A DNA stretch of 64,000 nt from Owenia fusiformis. Taxonomy: Eukaryota; Annelida; Polychaeta; Sabellida; Oweniidae. Made by a program: the position numbers and the translations under genes. Location: contig CAIIXF020000007.1 in the NCBI GenBank assembly GCA_903813345.2, positions 999,730-1,063,729 on the forward strand. The letters are read 5' to 3'. Positions 24,604 through 34,740 of the stretch are shown in pieces (position 1 is the first letter of the stretch; each line of letters opens with the position of its first letter). Below the pieces are notes generated by a model that had not been told where the DNA came from, searched no databases, and saw only the letters and a list, made by a program, of their open reading frames with translations.

Positions 24604-25072
24604 AACGTATTCACCAATGCCGTGTTTTATTGTATGTTTCAGGTATGTGCCTTGACCTGCAATGTTGGCAGTGTTTTATTGTATGTTTCAGGTACGTGCC
24701 TCGGCCTGCAATGTTGGCAGTGTTTTATTGTATGTTTCAGGTATGTGCCTTGGCCTGCAATGTTGGCAGTGTTTTATTGTATGTTTCAGGTACGTGCCTT
24801 GGCCTGCAATGTTGGCAGTGTTTCATTGTATGTTTCAGGTATGTGCCTTGGCCTGCAATGTTGGCAGTGTTTTATTGTATGTTTAAGGTATGTGCCTTGG
24901 CCTGCAATGTTGGCAGTGTTTTATTGTATGTTTCAGGTATGTGCCTTGGCCTGCAATGTTGGCAGTGTTTTATTGTATGTTTCAGGTATGTGCCTTGGCC
25001 TGCAATGTTGGCAGTGTTTTATTGTATGTTTCAGGTACGTGCCTTGGCCTGCAATGTTGGCAGTGTTTGGCT
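24604..25072 (+). repeat. 49-bp x 9 minisatellite built from the exon 2 splice acceptor
   Basis: Each unit holds an acceptor (TTGTATGTTTCAG), then GTATGTGCC or GTACGTGCC, then CTGCAATGTTGGCAG. The AG ends fall at 24642, 24691, 24740, 24789, 24838, 24887, 24936, 24985 and 25034. The last unit is the real intron/exon 2 junction of the Ly6-type gene, so the repeat carries 29 bp of coding sequence with its acceptor. Because 49 is 3n+1, only every third unit is in frame. The unit at 24887 has AAG instead of CAG, and the same change creates an in-frame TAA (24884-24886) for longer readings. Confidence 0.93.
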
Positions 25073-25147
25073 GATGATTGTCAGGAAGATCCTTCCAAGA
25101 ACTACAAGGCAACTAAAAGAAATTGTAAACCTGGGGAATCATGTCAG
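25035..25147 (+). CDS. Ly6/uPAR-type three-finger protein, exon 2
   Basis: Begins after TTTCAG in phase 1 and ends in phase 0 at TGTCAG/GTATAT. Reading: (G)TCLGLQCWQC..., then DDC, RNC and ESC, i.e. the LxCxxC start and spaced cysteines of Ly6/uPAR domains (first finger and start of the second). Its own first 29 bp are the last copy of the 49-bp array. Phases at both ends fit exon 1 and exon 3 without any stop, which supports the model strongly. Use of an earlier acceptor three units upstream (24887) would add 49 residues in frame; other upstream acceptors shift the frame. Confidence 0.82.
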
Positions 25148-26194
25148 GTATATAATCATTAATCATACTCTATAAAGATGAAAAAGAAACAATAAATTAC
25201 TTATTTGTCAATTCCAATGACTTTTAGACTATAATGAATTAGTACTAGAAGCAGATTTACAATGGAATAGCCGTAATGTGGCATTGGTCATTCAGTCCCT
25301 TGTTACCCAGATATAAACCACAGTGCATTCATGCAAAGGTCTGGAAACATCACCTGCCAAAAATATAATGACCATGATCTTCAGCAAGCATTGTTGCGAA
25401 ACGTACGCACTCATTTTTCAGGCGACCTTGACCTAAAAGACTCACGACCTAAATGACTAATAAACTTAAGGTTGCAGTTGACCTTGAACCGATTAATTCG
25501 ATATATGAGCCTGTACCCTTACAGTTAGTCATCGCAAATGTGGTAATTTGGGTAGAGTGATCTTGGCAGACATAGTACAGGAACCAAAAGTATGTGAGAC
25601 GATGGACTTATTATGATTTTCCATCTCACATACAAATAATGAAGATAGTTGTTATGAGTAAGGAAGAAAGTTCAATCTCAAAGTAACTTGAAACGTGAAA
25701 TCTAAATGATTCAACCTTTGGATTGCATGAGCCTCATCAAATATATTGAACACTATCACGTTAGTTCTGTTTGCTATCATTAGAACAGACAAAATGTTTA
25801 ATTTCCTTGATTTCCCAACGGTTAAGATTGTTTGCTGATTCTGTAATGCGATAGGACTTTATTGGGAGGGAACATGCCTGATCTTTCCAGGGTTGGGGAA
25901 AGATAAGGTAAGTCCCTACACATCGTTGACTAATGCTGCACATAACACGTTACTAAATACCCTTGAGGATCTGACCATTTGATTACATTTTGGAAGTGCT
26001 TTTTGATTTATTTTTAGAGCAGAGACGTGTGGCAATCTTTCTGATATATGACGTCACTCTTAACTTTTTTCGCATTTTTTAAGGGCCACTCTGAATAAAA
26101 AGAAGCACAGTGATTTTTGTTATTGAATCATACAATAATAAAATGCATTGTTGTAAAAGGTTGCTATACATCATACATGCTGTTGTAATGTTGA
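25148..26194. other. intron 2, left part; duplication anchor
   Basis: No exon seen. Around 25925-25975 the string ACTAATGCT...AAATACCCTTGAGGA matches 46575-46620, one of the anchors of the segmental duplication. Confidence 0.45.
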
Positions 26195-26236
26195 ATATTT
26201 AAATGCACAATTCCAAAGTGTTGGACATATCAAACA

Positions 26237-27470
26237 ATGCAAAATTGTAATGGTTGGACGTATCATACATGTGCATTGCACAGTTGTAAAGGTTGGACGT
26301 ATCATACATGTGCATTGCACAGTTGTAAAGGTTGGACGTATCATACATGTGCATTGCACAGTTGTAAAGGTTGGACGTATCATACATGTGCATTGCACAG
26401 TTGTAAAGGTTGGACGTATCATACATGTGCATTGCACAGTTGTAAAGGTTGGACGTATCATACATGTGCATTGCACAGTTGTAAAGGTTGGACGTATCAT
26501 ACATGTGCATTGCAAAATTGTAAAGGTTGGACGTATCATACATGTGCATTGCAAAATTGTAAAGGTTGGACGTATCATACATGTGCATTGCACAGTTGTA
26601 AAGTGTTGGACGTATCATACATGTGCATTGCACAGTTGTAAAGGTTGGACGTATCATACATGTGCATTGCACAGTTGTAAAGGTTGGACGTATCATACAT
26701 GTGCATTGCACAGTTGTAAAGGTTGGACGTATCATACATGTGCATTGCACAGTTGTAAAGGTTGGACGTATCATACATGTGCATTGCACAGTTGTAAAGG
26801 TTGGACGTATCATACATGTGCATTGCACAGTTGTAAAGGTTGGACGTATCATACATGTGCATTGCACAGTTGTAAAGGTTGGACGTATCATACATGTGCA
26901 TTGCACAGTTGTAAAGGTTGGACGTATCATACATGTGCATTGCACAGTTGTAAAGGTTGGACGTATCATACATGTGCATTGCACAGTTGTAAAGGTTGGA
27001 CGTATCATACATGTGCATTGCACAGTTGTAAAGGTTGGATGTATCATACATGTGCATTGCACAGTTGTAAAGGTTGGACGTATCATACATGTGCATTGCA
27101 CAGTTGTAAAGGTTGGACGTATCATACATGTGCATTGCACAGTTGTAAAGGTTGGACGTATCATACATGTGCATTGGACAGTTGTAAAGGTTGGACGTAT
27201 CATACATGTGCATTGCACAGTTGTAAAGGTTGGACGTATCATACATGTGCATTGCACAGTTGTAAAGGTTGGACGTATCATACATGTGCATTGCACAGTT
27301 GTAAAGGTTGGACGTATCATACATGTGCATTGCACAGTTGTAAAGGTTGGACGTATCATACATGTGCATTGCACAGTTGTAAAGGTTGGACGTATCATAC
27401 ATATGTGCATTGCACAGTTGTAAAGGTTGGACGTATCATACATGTGCATTGCACAGTTGTAAAGGTTGGA
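26237..27470 (+). repeat. minisatellite, 39 bp x about 32
   Basis: GGTTGGACGTATCATACATG recurs every 39 bp, almost invariant; diverged half-units flank it at 26195-26236 and 27510-27600. Since 39 is a multiple of three and the unit lacks stops in several frames, frames of 130-425 codons are open on both strands (13-residue repeats). One extra base near 26603 and two extra near 27402 shift frames. There is no gene context for these frames, so they are treated as non-coding repeat in intron 2 of the Ly6-type gene. Confidence 0.95.
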
Positions 27471-29890
27471 CATCATGCAAAGTACAAGTTTTGATGTAAG
27501 TTGTCAGACATTTTAACTATTTGGCATATTATACAATGCCATATGTTAAGTGTTGGACATGTCATGCAATCCACAGTTGTCAATGCTTGGACATTAAATT
27601 ATAAAGTAGAGCATGGCACTTGTGGTTGTAGTCCTAGTTCAAATATACTTATTAGGATGGCCTAGTTTGATTTACTTTAAAGCTCTTACAACCTCAATAA
27701 ATCAAGAAAATACTAAACGCTAAATGTAATCTTCTACTTGATGTCATTTCTCACGCTAATGATATGGGTAGAAGGTTGCCCATGTCTCTCGGGAACTAGG
27801 AGCGTCAATATAGAATGTTTATAAGGTCTTAAAAGAAGTCAAGGATAAAAACATTATACACATCTAGTGCACTCCTTTGTAACTCCATTTGATGAAAGCG
27901 TGCCGAGACAACTGGATTCCATCAGCAAGGTCCCAGAGGTACTCCTTGGTGCAAAAATCAATTGCATCCCCACAACAAGGAATGAGGATGCAAGAGATGC
28001 TATCAAATCTGAACATGAAGAGAAGACCCAGAGATAAATTATATGCAAATGCTAAGTTATGCCCTTACATTAGTAGCTCTATCATTCGCTTGGGGACCAG
28101 GTGTTGGTTTCATAGATAAAACAAAAAATGAGTGCTTTAATGTGTCATAAGCAATTTACAAGCATACGAGTATACTGTTCTTCAATATTATGCTTTACAT
28201 TATTAGGTGAGACTCGCACATCAAAGATCTGTTTAGTACCGCAGAGACACATGTTTCATATGTCACTGAGTACGTTAGGAAGATATTTGGTGATAGATGT
28301 CTACAAAAACATCACACAACAAATATTTAATGTCTTGTGACTGAGAATCGCTATGATGTTCGGGATACCCAGGAAGTCATCAATCAGTGGTTTTGTGAGA
28401 AAACTGAGAACCTGTCATAAATGTGGATCCATATATTGTAGTTTAGTTTGTAGCCATTCGGACCATTAAGTTGCTTGCGGGGACAACCAAGGGGAATTAT
28501 TTTTCCACTAGGCACCATGTCTGTGTGTTGGGTGTTGTCTACTATTGTTTTTTAGAACCTGAGGACAACTCGTGATGGTTATGTAGGCCGAGTGGATTCA
28601 TATTGGTTTTTGGTGACCGGTGACAAAAAAGGTCGATTTTGGTGGCTGAAAGAAACCATCACCGAAACCAGAATTAACGTGTTAAGCAAAATAGCAGAAG
28701 GAAAGTCCAAGGTAACGTAAGATCCCGCGTAGGATATATGGTCAAAGGCAAGTGTAAAAGAGAAGAGACTAACGGTTACATGAGAGATCACAAAATCTGA
28801 AAATAAGAACGACAAGTCAAAGCGATGTGTATGATGGACCAGGGGGTCGTCGGGTGGACGGGAATGAAGTAGAAAATGGAAAGACGACAGGATATCAGAT
28901 TTTACACACAGACGCTGTTTGTCTTTTTTCCTTGGAGCCGTTTCCAAAGGTTCATCACCAGCCACACATTTCGCCATGTGACACAGGCTACAACATGCCA
29001 TTGTGCAAGGAAAAATCATAAAAGTTAGTTTGTGAACAGAATATGTATACGTGGCACCAGATCCTTAAAGAAATAACACGGATCCTCAAACCCATTTAAG
29101 AAGACCCCAGCAAATGATAACCGACCTGCATTCATCAGTTTCCAAAAAGCTTTCCAAGGACTAAACATTAGCCTAAACCAGAGAGCGGAACACTCTGCTC
29201 ATTTTTAGACTGGACATTTTCTTTAGACTAATTATCTGGACCATTTCAAATTTGAGATTTTGTAAACGCAATCATTCTATCAACAGATCAATCAAAAATC
29301 CAAGAAAAAATATTATTCACATCTGATTTTCGAAGAACGATTGTAGACTTACAAGTTGTCACCTTCATGTACATGCAGTCAATTTGCGATTCATTTATCA
29401 TTTAGCCTTATCTTAGACCAATGTTATTCTACAGTCACTGCAGTTTGTTGATATCTACGTATTAGGAGATTGAAGTTCGTATGACGGTCTGAATGAGTGT
29501 AAATTAGATTGATTGAAATACCTACTTTGGTTCAAGACAGTCCTATCCTAAACGAAGATTGAAGTGTAACACAAGTCTTAACGATAAATGACGTGTCCTT
29601 AAAGTCAATTTGTAACCAGTCAAGACCACCATCCATCTTTGGCATCCTTCTTTCCCACAACTCTGTCTTGATTGAGAATTTATTGCATCCAATATAACCA
29701 ACCAAAAAACAGAAAACAGCTCAACTAATTAAATGATAAAAGAAGGGGAGTCTTGTTTCCTTGTACATTAGGTCATTGATTGGTGGGGGGGGGGTAGATC
29801 TTTGCTTTCTAATAAACAGCTGCACTCTTAAACTGTTTTAATACTTTTTGAGTTTTTCCTCTTGGCCATCTGCAGAAATATACATTATAT
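27471..29890. other. intron 2, middle; duplication anchors
   Basis: No exon recognised. GGGGACCAGGTGTTGG with GTGCTTTAATGTGTCA (28092-28148) matches 47600-47665. CAATTTGCGATTCATTTATCATTTAGCC (29380-29407, in part) matches 48268-48296. The longest plain frame (28579-29019, minus, 146 codons) has no recognisable domain. Confidence 0.4.
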
Positions 29891-29960
29891 TTACATAACA
29901 TAACATAACATAGCAACATAATAACATAACATAACATAACATTACATAGCATAACATAAC
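29891..29960 (+). repeat. (ACATA)n microsatellite
   Basis: Imperfect ACATA/ATAAC pentamers directly abut the CTAG end of the next Helitron-like element. Confidence 0.8.
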
Positions 29961-31040
29961 TAGAAAAAACAGCAACCCCACGGAGCAGCAAATCCCACCG
30001 AACAAAACACATTTTGATAATTAGTGGCCATCTTGAAAGTTCCACCTTGAACAGAGCATATCAGCTTCTGAAATTGAAAGCAAATCCGTTCACTGGTATT
30101 TGAGATTACATTTTTTTTACAAAAAGTGGTGGCCATTTTGGAAAACAGCCACGATTTTGTTTACGAAAAATGGTGGCCATTTTAAAATATAGCTGCCATC
30201 TTGAAAATTTCTTAAGTAGATCTCTTTTGTCCCTAGGTAGCAGCATATAAAATTTGAACCAAATCCGTTCACTGGTATAATGTCTTTTACAAAAAATGGC
30301 AGCCATTTTGAAATTTAACTGCCATCTTGAAAATTGATTATCGAACAGGGCTACTATGTCCCTAAACATCAGCATATAAAATTTGAACCAAATCCGTTCA
30401 CTGGTATTTGAGTTCTGAAATATTACGTTATTTTGGGAAAAGTGGCGACCATTTTGAAATTCAGATGCCATCTTGAAAATTTATTATCGAACAGAGCAAC
30501 AGTGTCCCTTGGCTTCAGCATATAAAATGTGAACTAAATCCATTCATTGGTTTTTGAGTTATCAAATATTTCGTTTTTAATAAAAAATTTAAATGGTGGC
30601 CAATTCAGCCGCCATCTTGAACATTTTTTCTCGAACAGAGCAACTGTGTCCCTAGGCATCAGCATAAAAATTGGATGAAATCCGTTTGCTAGTATTTGAG
30701 TTATCAAAGATTACGTTTTCCAATGAAAAATGGCGGTCATTTTGAAAATCAGCAGCCATCCTGAAAATGTATTCTTATCAGCATATTCTTATCTATCTAT
30801 TCTTATCAGCATATAAAATGGGAATCAAATCTGTCCACTAGTAATTGAGTTATCATAGATTATATTTTTCCGAAAATGGCGCCCATTTTGAATTAAGCGG
30901 CCATATTGAAAATTCCTTCTCAAGCAGAGGTCCTACACACATAAGGCATAAGCCCATAAAATTTGAATCAAATCCGTCAATTGGTGTTTGAGTTATTGCC
31001 CGGACAGACGGACGATCGGACGGACGGACGAACGGACTGA
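29960..31040 (-). mobile_element. Helitron2/HINE-like element, minus-strand copy
   Basis: Read on the minus strand, the 3' end has GGGATTTGCTGCTCCGTGGG followed by a T-run and CTAG (29960-29963). The 5' part holds GTCCGTCCGTCCG-like sequence (31005-31035). The ATCCCAACGAA start is missing. The interior is about eight diverged units of 110-130 bp, each with CCATTTTG...CCATCTTGAAAAT and AAATCCGTTCACTGGTA. It differs from the interior of the 4527 copy. CATAAC occurs at both borders, possibly part of the surrounding microsatellite. Confidence 0.6.
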
Positions 31041-31079
31041 CATAACATTATTTGAGTCGAAATGTTAAATATAGGTTAT

Positions 31080-31300
31080 GTGTAATGATATCCAGAAATA
31101 CGGTTGGTTCCGAGCCACTCTCTTTTCATTCATTTATTGTTCAACATTACGTTATAAACTTAACACTCCGATTCAATCACATCACATCCGCATCTCAATT
31201 GTTCAACCAAGTTCTGTTTATATTCCTTTCCATTGTGCTGAATAATTACAAAAATTATTGCTGACATAAACTTGATTGATTTATATAAATGTACCTATCG
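31080..31300 (+). repeat. segmental duplication anchor, copy 1 (right end)
   Basis: CCTTTCCATTGTG, then ATTATTGCTGACATAAAC(T)TGATTGATT and TCAAGTTGACGT match 48908-49045 in the same order. Confidence 0.6.
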
Positions 31301-32727
31301 ATGCCTCATGAAGAAGAATTACATCAACGCCTACATTCAAGTTGACGTAATATGTTTACTAATCACAGGTTTTTACATTACTGGGATTACTAATCAAATA
31401 ACCTCAGCATGTTTTGTGGATTGTTTGTAGCATCACTGCTACACTATTTTGATGATAATTAATTATAGAGGAAGCTTTAACTCAGTTAAACATGTAGATT
31501 ATTGTAAATCTTATTTGGAAAACTCTGGACTAGCATTTACCAGCAGCATTTTGGTCTATCTAAACCTCTGTGAAACATTGTCTTTAATTGAAATGTGAAA
31601 ATATTGTGCCTCCCGTTTACATATATGATACACGTGCACAAGTGCCACTCAGGACAGGTCATTGAGTATTTTTTTTTTTTAATTTTTCAGTTTATTTATT
31701 TCAATTTCCTTGATATTGATATAAATACAAAAGTATGCCTTTGTTAACTTAATAACATTATCATTGAGTATTAAAACTCAAAGCTGCAAAAAGAACCATC
31801 TAACATGACAAGCACTCAAGAAAAAAGCCCCAATATCCCAAAATATGCTATAACAAGGAAACAATGTCGAACCAGCCGTTTCTCGTATCAGAAGTTATTA
31901 CAGCATCACTATCCAAAACCAAAAGACCATGAACCATTAATTGATATTTAATAGATGTTGAAAAAAACATACATAAATCTTTCCAATACTCTTGATATAA
32001 AAATAGTTAATACTAGAATTTATTCATATATACAGAATGTTAGAAAACCTCATTCTTTGCAGCAAATATATTCTGGATTTCTATAATACAAGCACTTTTT
32101 GAAGCAAAATATATTACAAAAGATCAATGTCCGAGCTCCATACAATGCACAATAGATCGATGTTTTCCTTAAAATAGTTGATACCTTCCGGCTTGCATCA
32201 CCTCACAAAACCATAATGAGCTATATTACACACAAAGTCTGAACAATCATGAAATGTATCGGATACAATGTTGTCATTTATTGCTGATATGTTATATGTG
32301 GACCGTTTCATTGCATGGCTAATTGCAATTTATTACTTCCAAGTGTTACATCAACACGTTTGTGTAAAGGTAACTCCAGGCCTAGTTATTAGTGTATGCA
32401 ATGTGTCACCGTTATCACTAGATTTAAATATCTATTTGAAGGTATCAATTTAAAAATGTGAAATGACTCGGCGATCCACATGGAAAAATTAAGTTCCTTT
32501 TATGAAAATATCCAGGGTTCGACAATTTTGGTCGAATATCACTCAAAAGTCCGAAAATTTTGAAAACTGCGTGATTTTGAAAGAATTAGCCATTGGAGGG
32601 GGTCGAACTCCCCTGCCTAATAAGGGCCTGTCTATAGTACCAATAATATTAACAAATGTTGGATGTACGATTCATTGCATACATATATCGAGACTACATA
32701 AATTAACTTTGTATCCCTATTTTCCAG
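31301..32727. other. intron 2, right part
   Basis: Contains a T-run (31667-31680) and a diverged copy of the dispersed segment family at about 31780-32000 (AAGGAAACAATGTCGAAC). No further exon seen before the acceptor TATTTTCCAG at 32718-32727. Confidence 0.4.
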
Positions 32728-33021
32728 AAAGTGTACTATGAGGTCCATAGTTTGATCGACAAGAGAGATTATGATTCCACAGTAAGGAGCTGCTCTTCGG
32801 GACAATGCGAGCCTCAGAACGACTTTCTTAATTGCACAGAGGGCATTAAACTAAATCCAGGGTGTATTAGACGAACTTGCTGTAATGATAGAGACTTATG
32901 TAATGCAGCTATAAGAACTATCCCAGAAAAGGAATCACTATTTATGACCACCATAGTAATTTTGATTATTGGAAAAACTTTGCAAGTTTTACAAACTCGG
33001 TCTATTTCACATGAAATGTGA
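32728..33021 (+). CDS. Ly6/uPAR-type three-finger protein, exon 3 (C-terminus)
   Basis: Follows TATTTTCCAG, phase 0, 97 codons and TGA. It carries VRSCSSGQC, a further LNC and PGC, and the family signature RTCCNDRDLCN, giving 12 cysteines in the mature domain together with exon 2. After it comes a hydrophobic stretch (LFMTTIVILII) and a polar tail of about 16 residues. GPI-anchored family members usually end in the hydrophobic segment, so membrane attachment by GPI is possible but not clear; a secreted or weakly membrane-bound form fits as well. No family function beyond ligand or receptor binding can be assigned. Confidence 0.85.
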   Translation, partial: KVYYEVHSLIDKRDYDSTVRSCSSGQCEPQNDFLNCTEGIKLNPGCIRRTCCNDRDLCNAAIRTIPEKESLFMTTIVILIIGKTLQVLQTRSISHEM

Positions 33022-34740
33022 CAAACGTAATAACTATATAAATGAATGTATCAATAATGTATTTCCTTGATATTAACAAAGAAAGAGAGGGAAAATGCCT
33101 GATGACAAACAAATTGTATTGAAATGGGAAACTACAAATAGAATTTCAGACTTTTCAATCAAGATATTACTTTACCTCACTTTTTCTAATTAGTTGTCTG
33201 TAGAACTTTTGAAATCACTTATAGACATCGTCCTTCTTATCCGAACTTTATAGTGTATTATTAAACACTTTTACATAGCTTGAGATAAAAATAGGGTATC
33301 CACGTAGCTCTAATTTCAATTTAATATAAATATATGTAATAATAATTCAATATATATTCACATAGTCCATGAATGAAGATGAAGGATAGCTTTGTATTTA
33401 ATGTCAAATAAAACACGTAATACAAGTCTGGATTGCCCATAAAATGTATATTTAATACCATGTATAAATAGACATTGTAAATATGATGAATAAGAATCGT
33501 GTGATATTATATTTGTAAATAAATAGACCGTACAATAAATATAGTAGCATGTAAGGATTTTAAGTGTTGTAAATAAGAACTCCGTGCAATTTACCTAATA
33601 AATACAATTACACATCTTATAGTTTTAGTCTCTATTATGCTAGTATCGTCTCATTAATTTTTTGTCCCCTATACTACTGTGTTTTCCAAGTTATTTTTGG
33701 TATTAGGCTTACACAATTGGCAGTTGTGCTGAACACAAATCTAAATTAGGGTCACAAGAATGACACAATTTGTACCGGGATTTGAATATACCATTAGAAA
33801 GAGAATATGTCAGGACAAGGATCATCGTTTGGAAGTCTGCTAGTTACAAAGTTGAATAGATACTTTCACGAACAGGGTGCTATGCCTATTTGTCTAACCA
33901 AAATATTTTTGTCACAAATATAATCGTAGGAATAAAAGTAATAATCTATGGAACAAATTCAATCAACAGTTTGTACATATTTTGTAATTGTATTACTTAG
34001 AAATGTTATAAATAAAGACAACTAAACTTTGTAAGATTATTTTGAAAAAATATATAATTCATAATTTCTTTATACCAACCCGCTCTCCCAATAAAATTGA
34101 GAGTGCTTGTTGAAGATATTTTACAAATATCAAATAGTGGTTGAGGAATACGAACTTATTATTAACGACTATTAATTTAGATAACAGTGGTTAAAATCAT
34201 GTATTTTTGTTTTCCTTTCAAAATATAATAAAGTAGTAATTCACTTAATTTTTCCCCTGGAGAGGAAATAGTTAATTGGGCCATTTTGTAACCTCCGAAA
34301 GCGTTCCATGACCCCAAAGCTGACGCCCTTATCTTTCAAATTGTTTAATGGAGGCTTAAGACAAATCGTAATATTCGTTTTTTCATTAAAGAACAGAATT
34401 TGAAGTGCTCGTTTACTACAATAAAACAATGCCACAATACAGTCAAACACAGTTGACAGGAATTATTTTGCTCTGTGAAATAGGACTGATTTATGAGGAA
34501 CAAGAACAAAAAGAATCAATATTTTAGTACCGCAGGATTCGTGAATACATCAGGAATCTGGATATACAATTATTTTTGTGATATTTCAAGTGTCTAAATG
34601 ACATTTGATGGATATTATTTCAGATAAATTGAGGAAAATATTTCAGACTTACACAAAAATACAGTATTGAACTGCATTGATGTAATTAAGTTTTTAGCAC
34701 TTAAAGAACTAGAAGGTGTTAATGTGCATATTAGCTGCCT
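33022..34740. other. 3' UTR and intergenic region up to the LINE
   Basis: AATAAA occurs at 33407, 33518, 33534, 33597 and 34011, so the Ly6-type mRNA probably ends in the first few hundred bases. The rest shows no gene. The 5' UTR of the LINE at 34741 must begin somewhere in the right part, but its border could not be fixed. Confidence 0.4.
33407..33412 (+). promoter_or_regulatory. candidate polyadenylation signal of the Ly6-type gene
   Basis: AATAAA, the first after the stop codon (385 bp downstream). Others at 33518, 33534 and 33597 are equally possible. Confidence 0.4.

Noticed and set aside
24589-25175. Three overlapping frames of 74-181 codons through the 49-bp array
   Set aside because: Frames through the acceptor repeat; only the last 29 bp plus the following 84 bp belong to the Ly6 exon.
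26199-27494. Open frames of 134-425 codons on both strands
   Set aside because: They are by-products of a 39-bp stop-free repeat; no start context, splice partners or non-repeat coding sequence.
28579-29019. 146-codon minus-strand frame, longest outside repeats and real genes
   Set aside because: No domain, no signal peptide, no splice logic, and the region is an old non-coding duplication.
30106-30471. 121-codon minus-strand frame with repeated FKMA and RWQL
   Set aside because: Direct product of the internal ~120-bp repeats of the Helitron-like element at 29960-31040.
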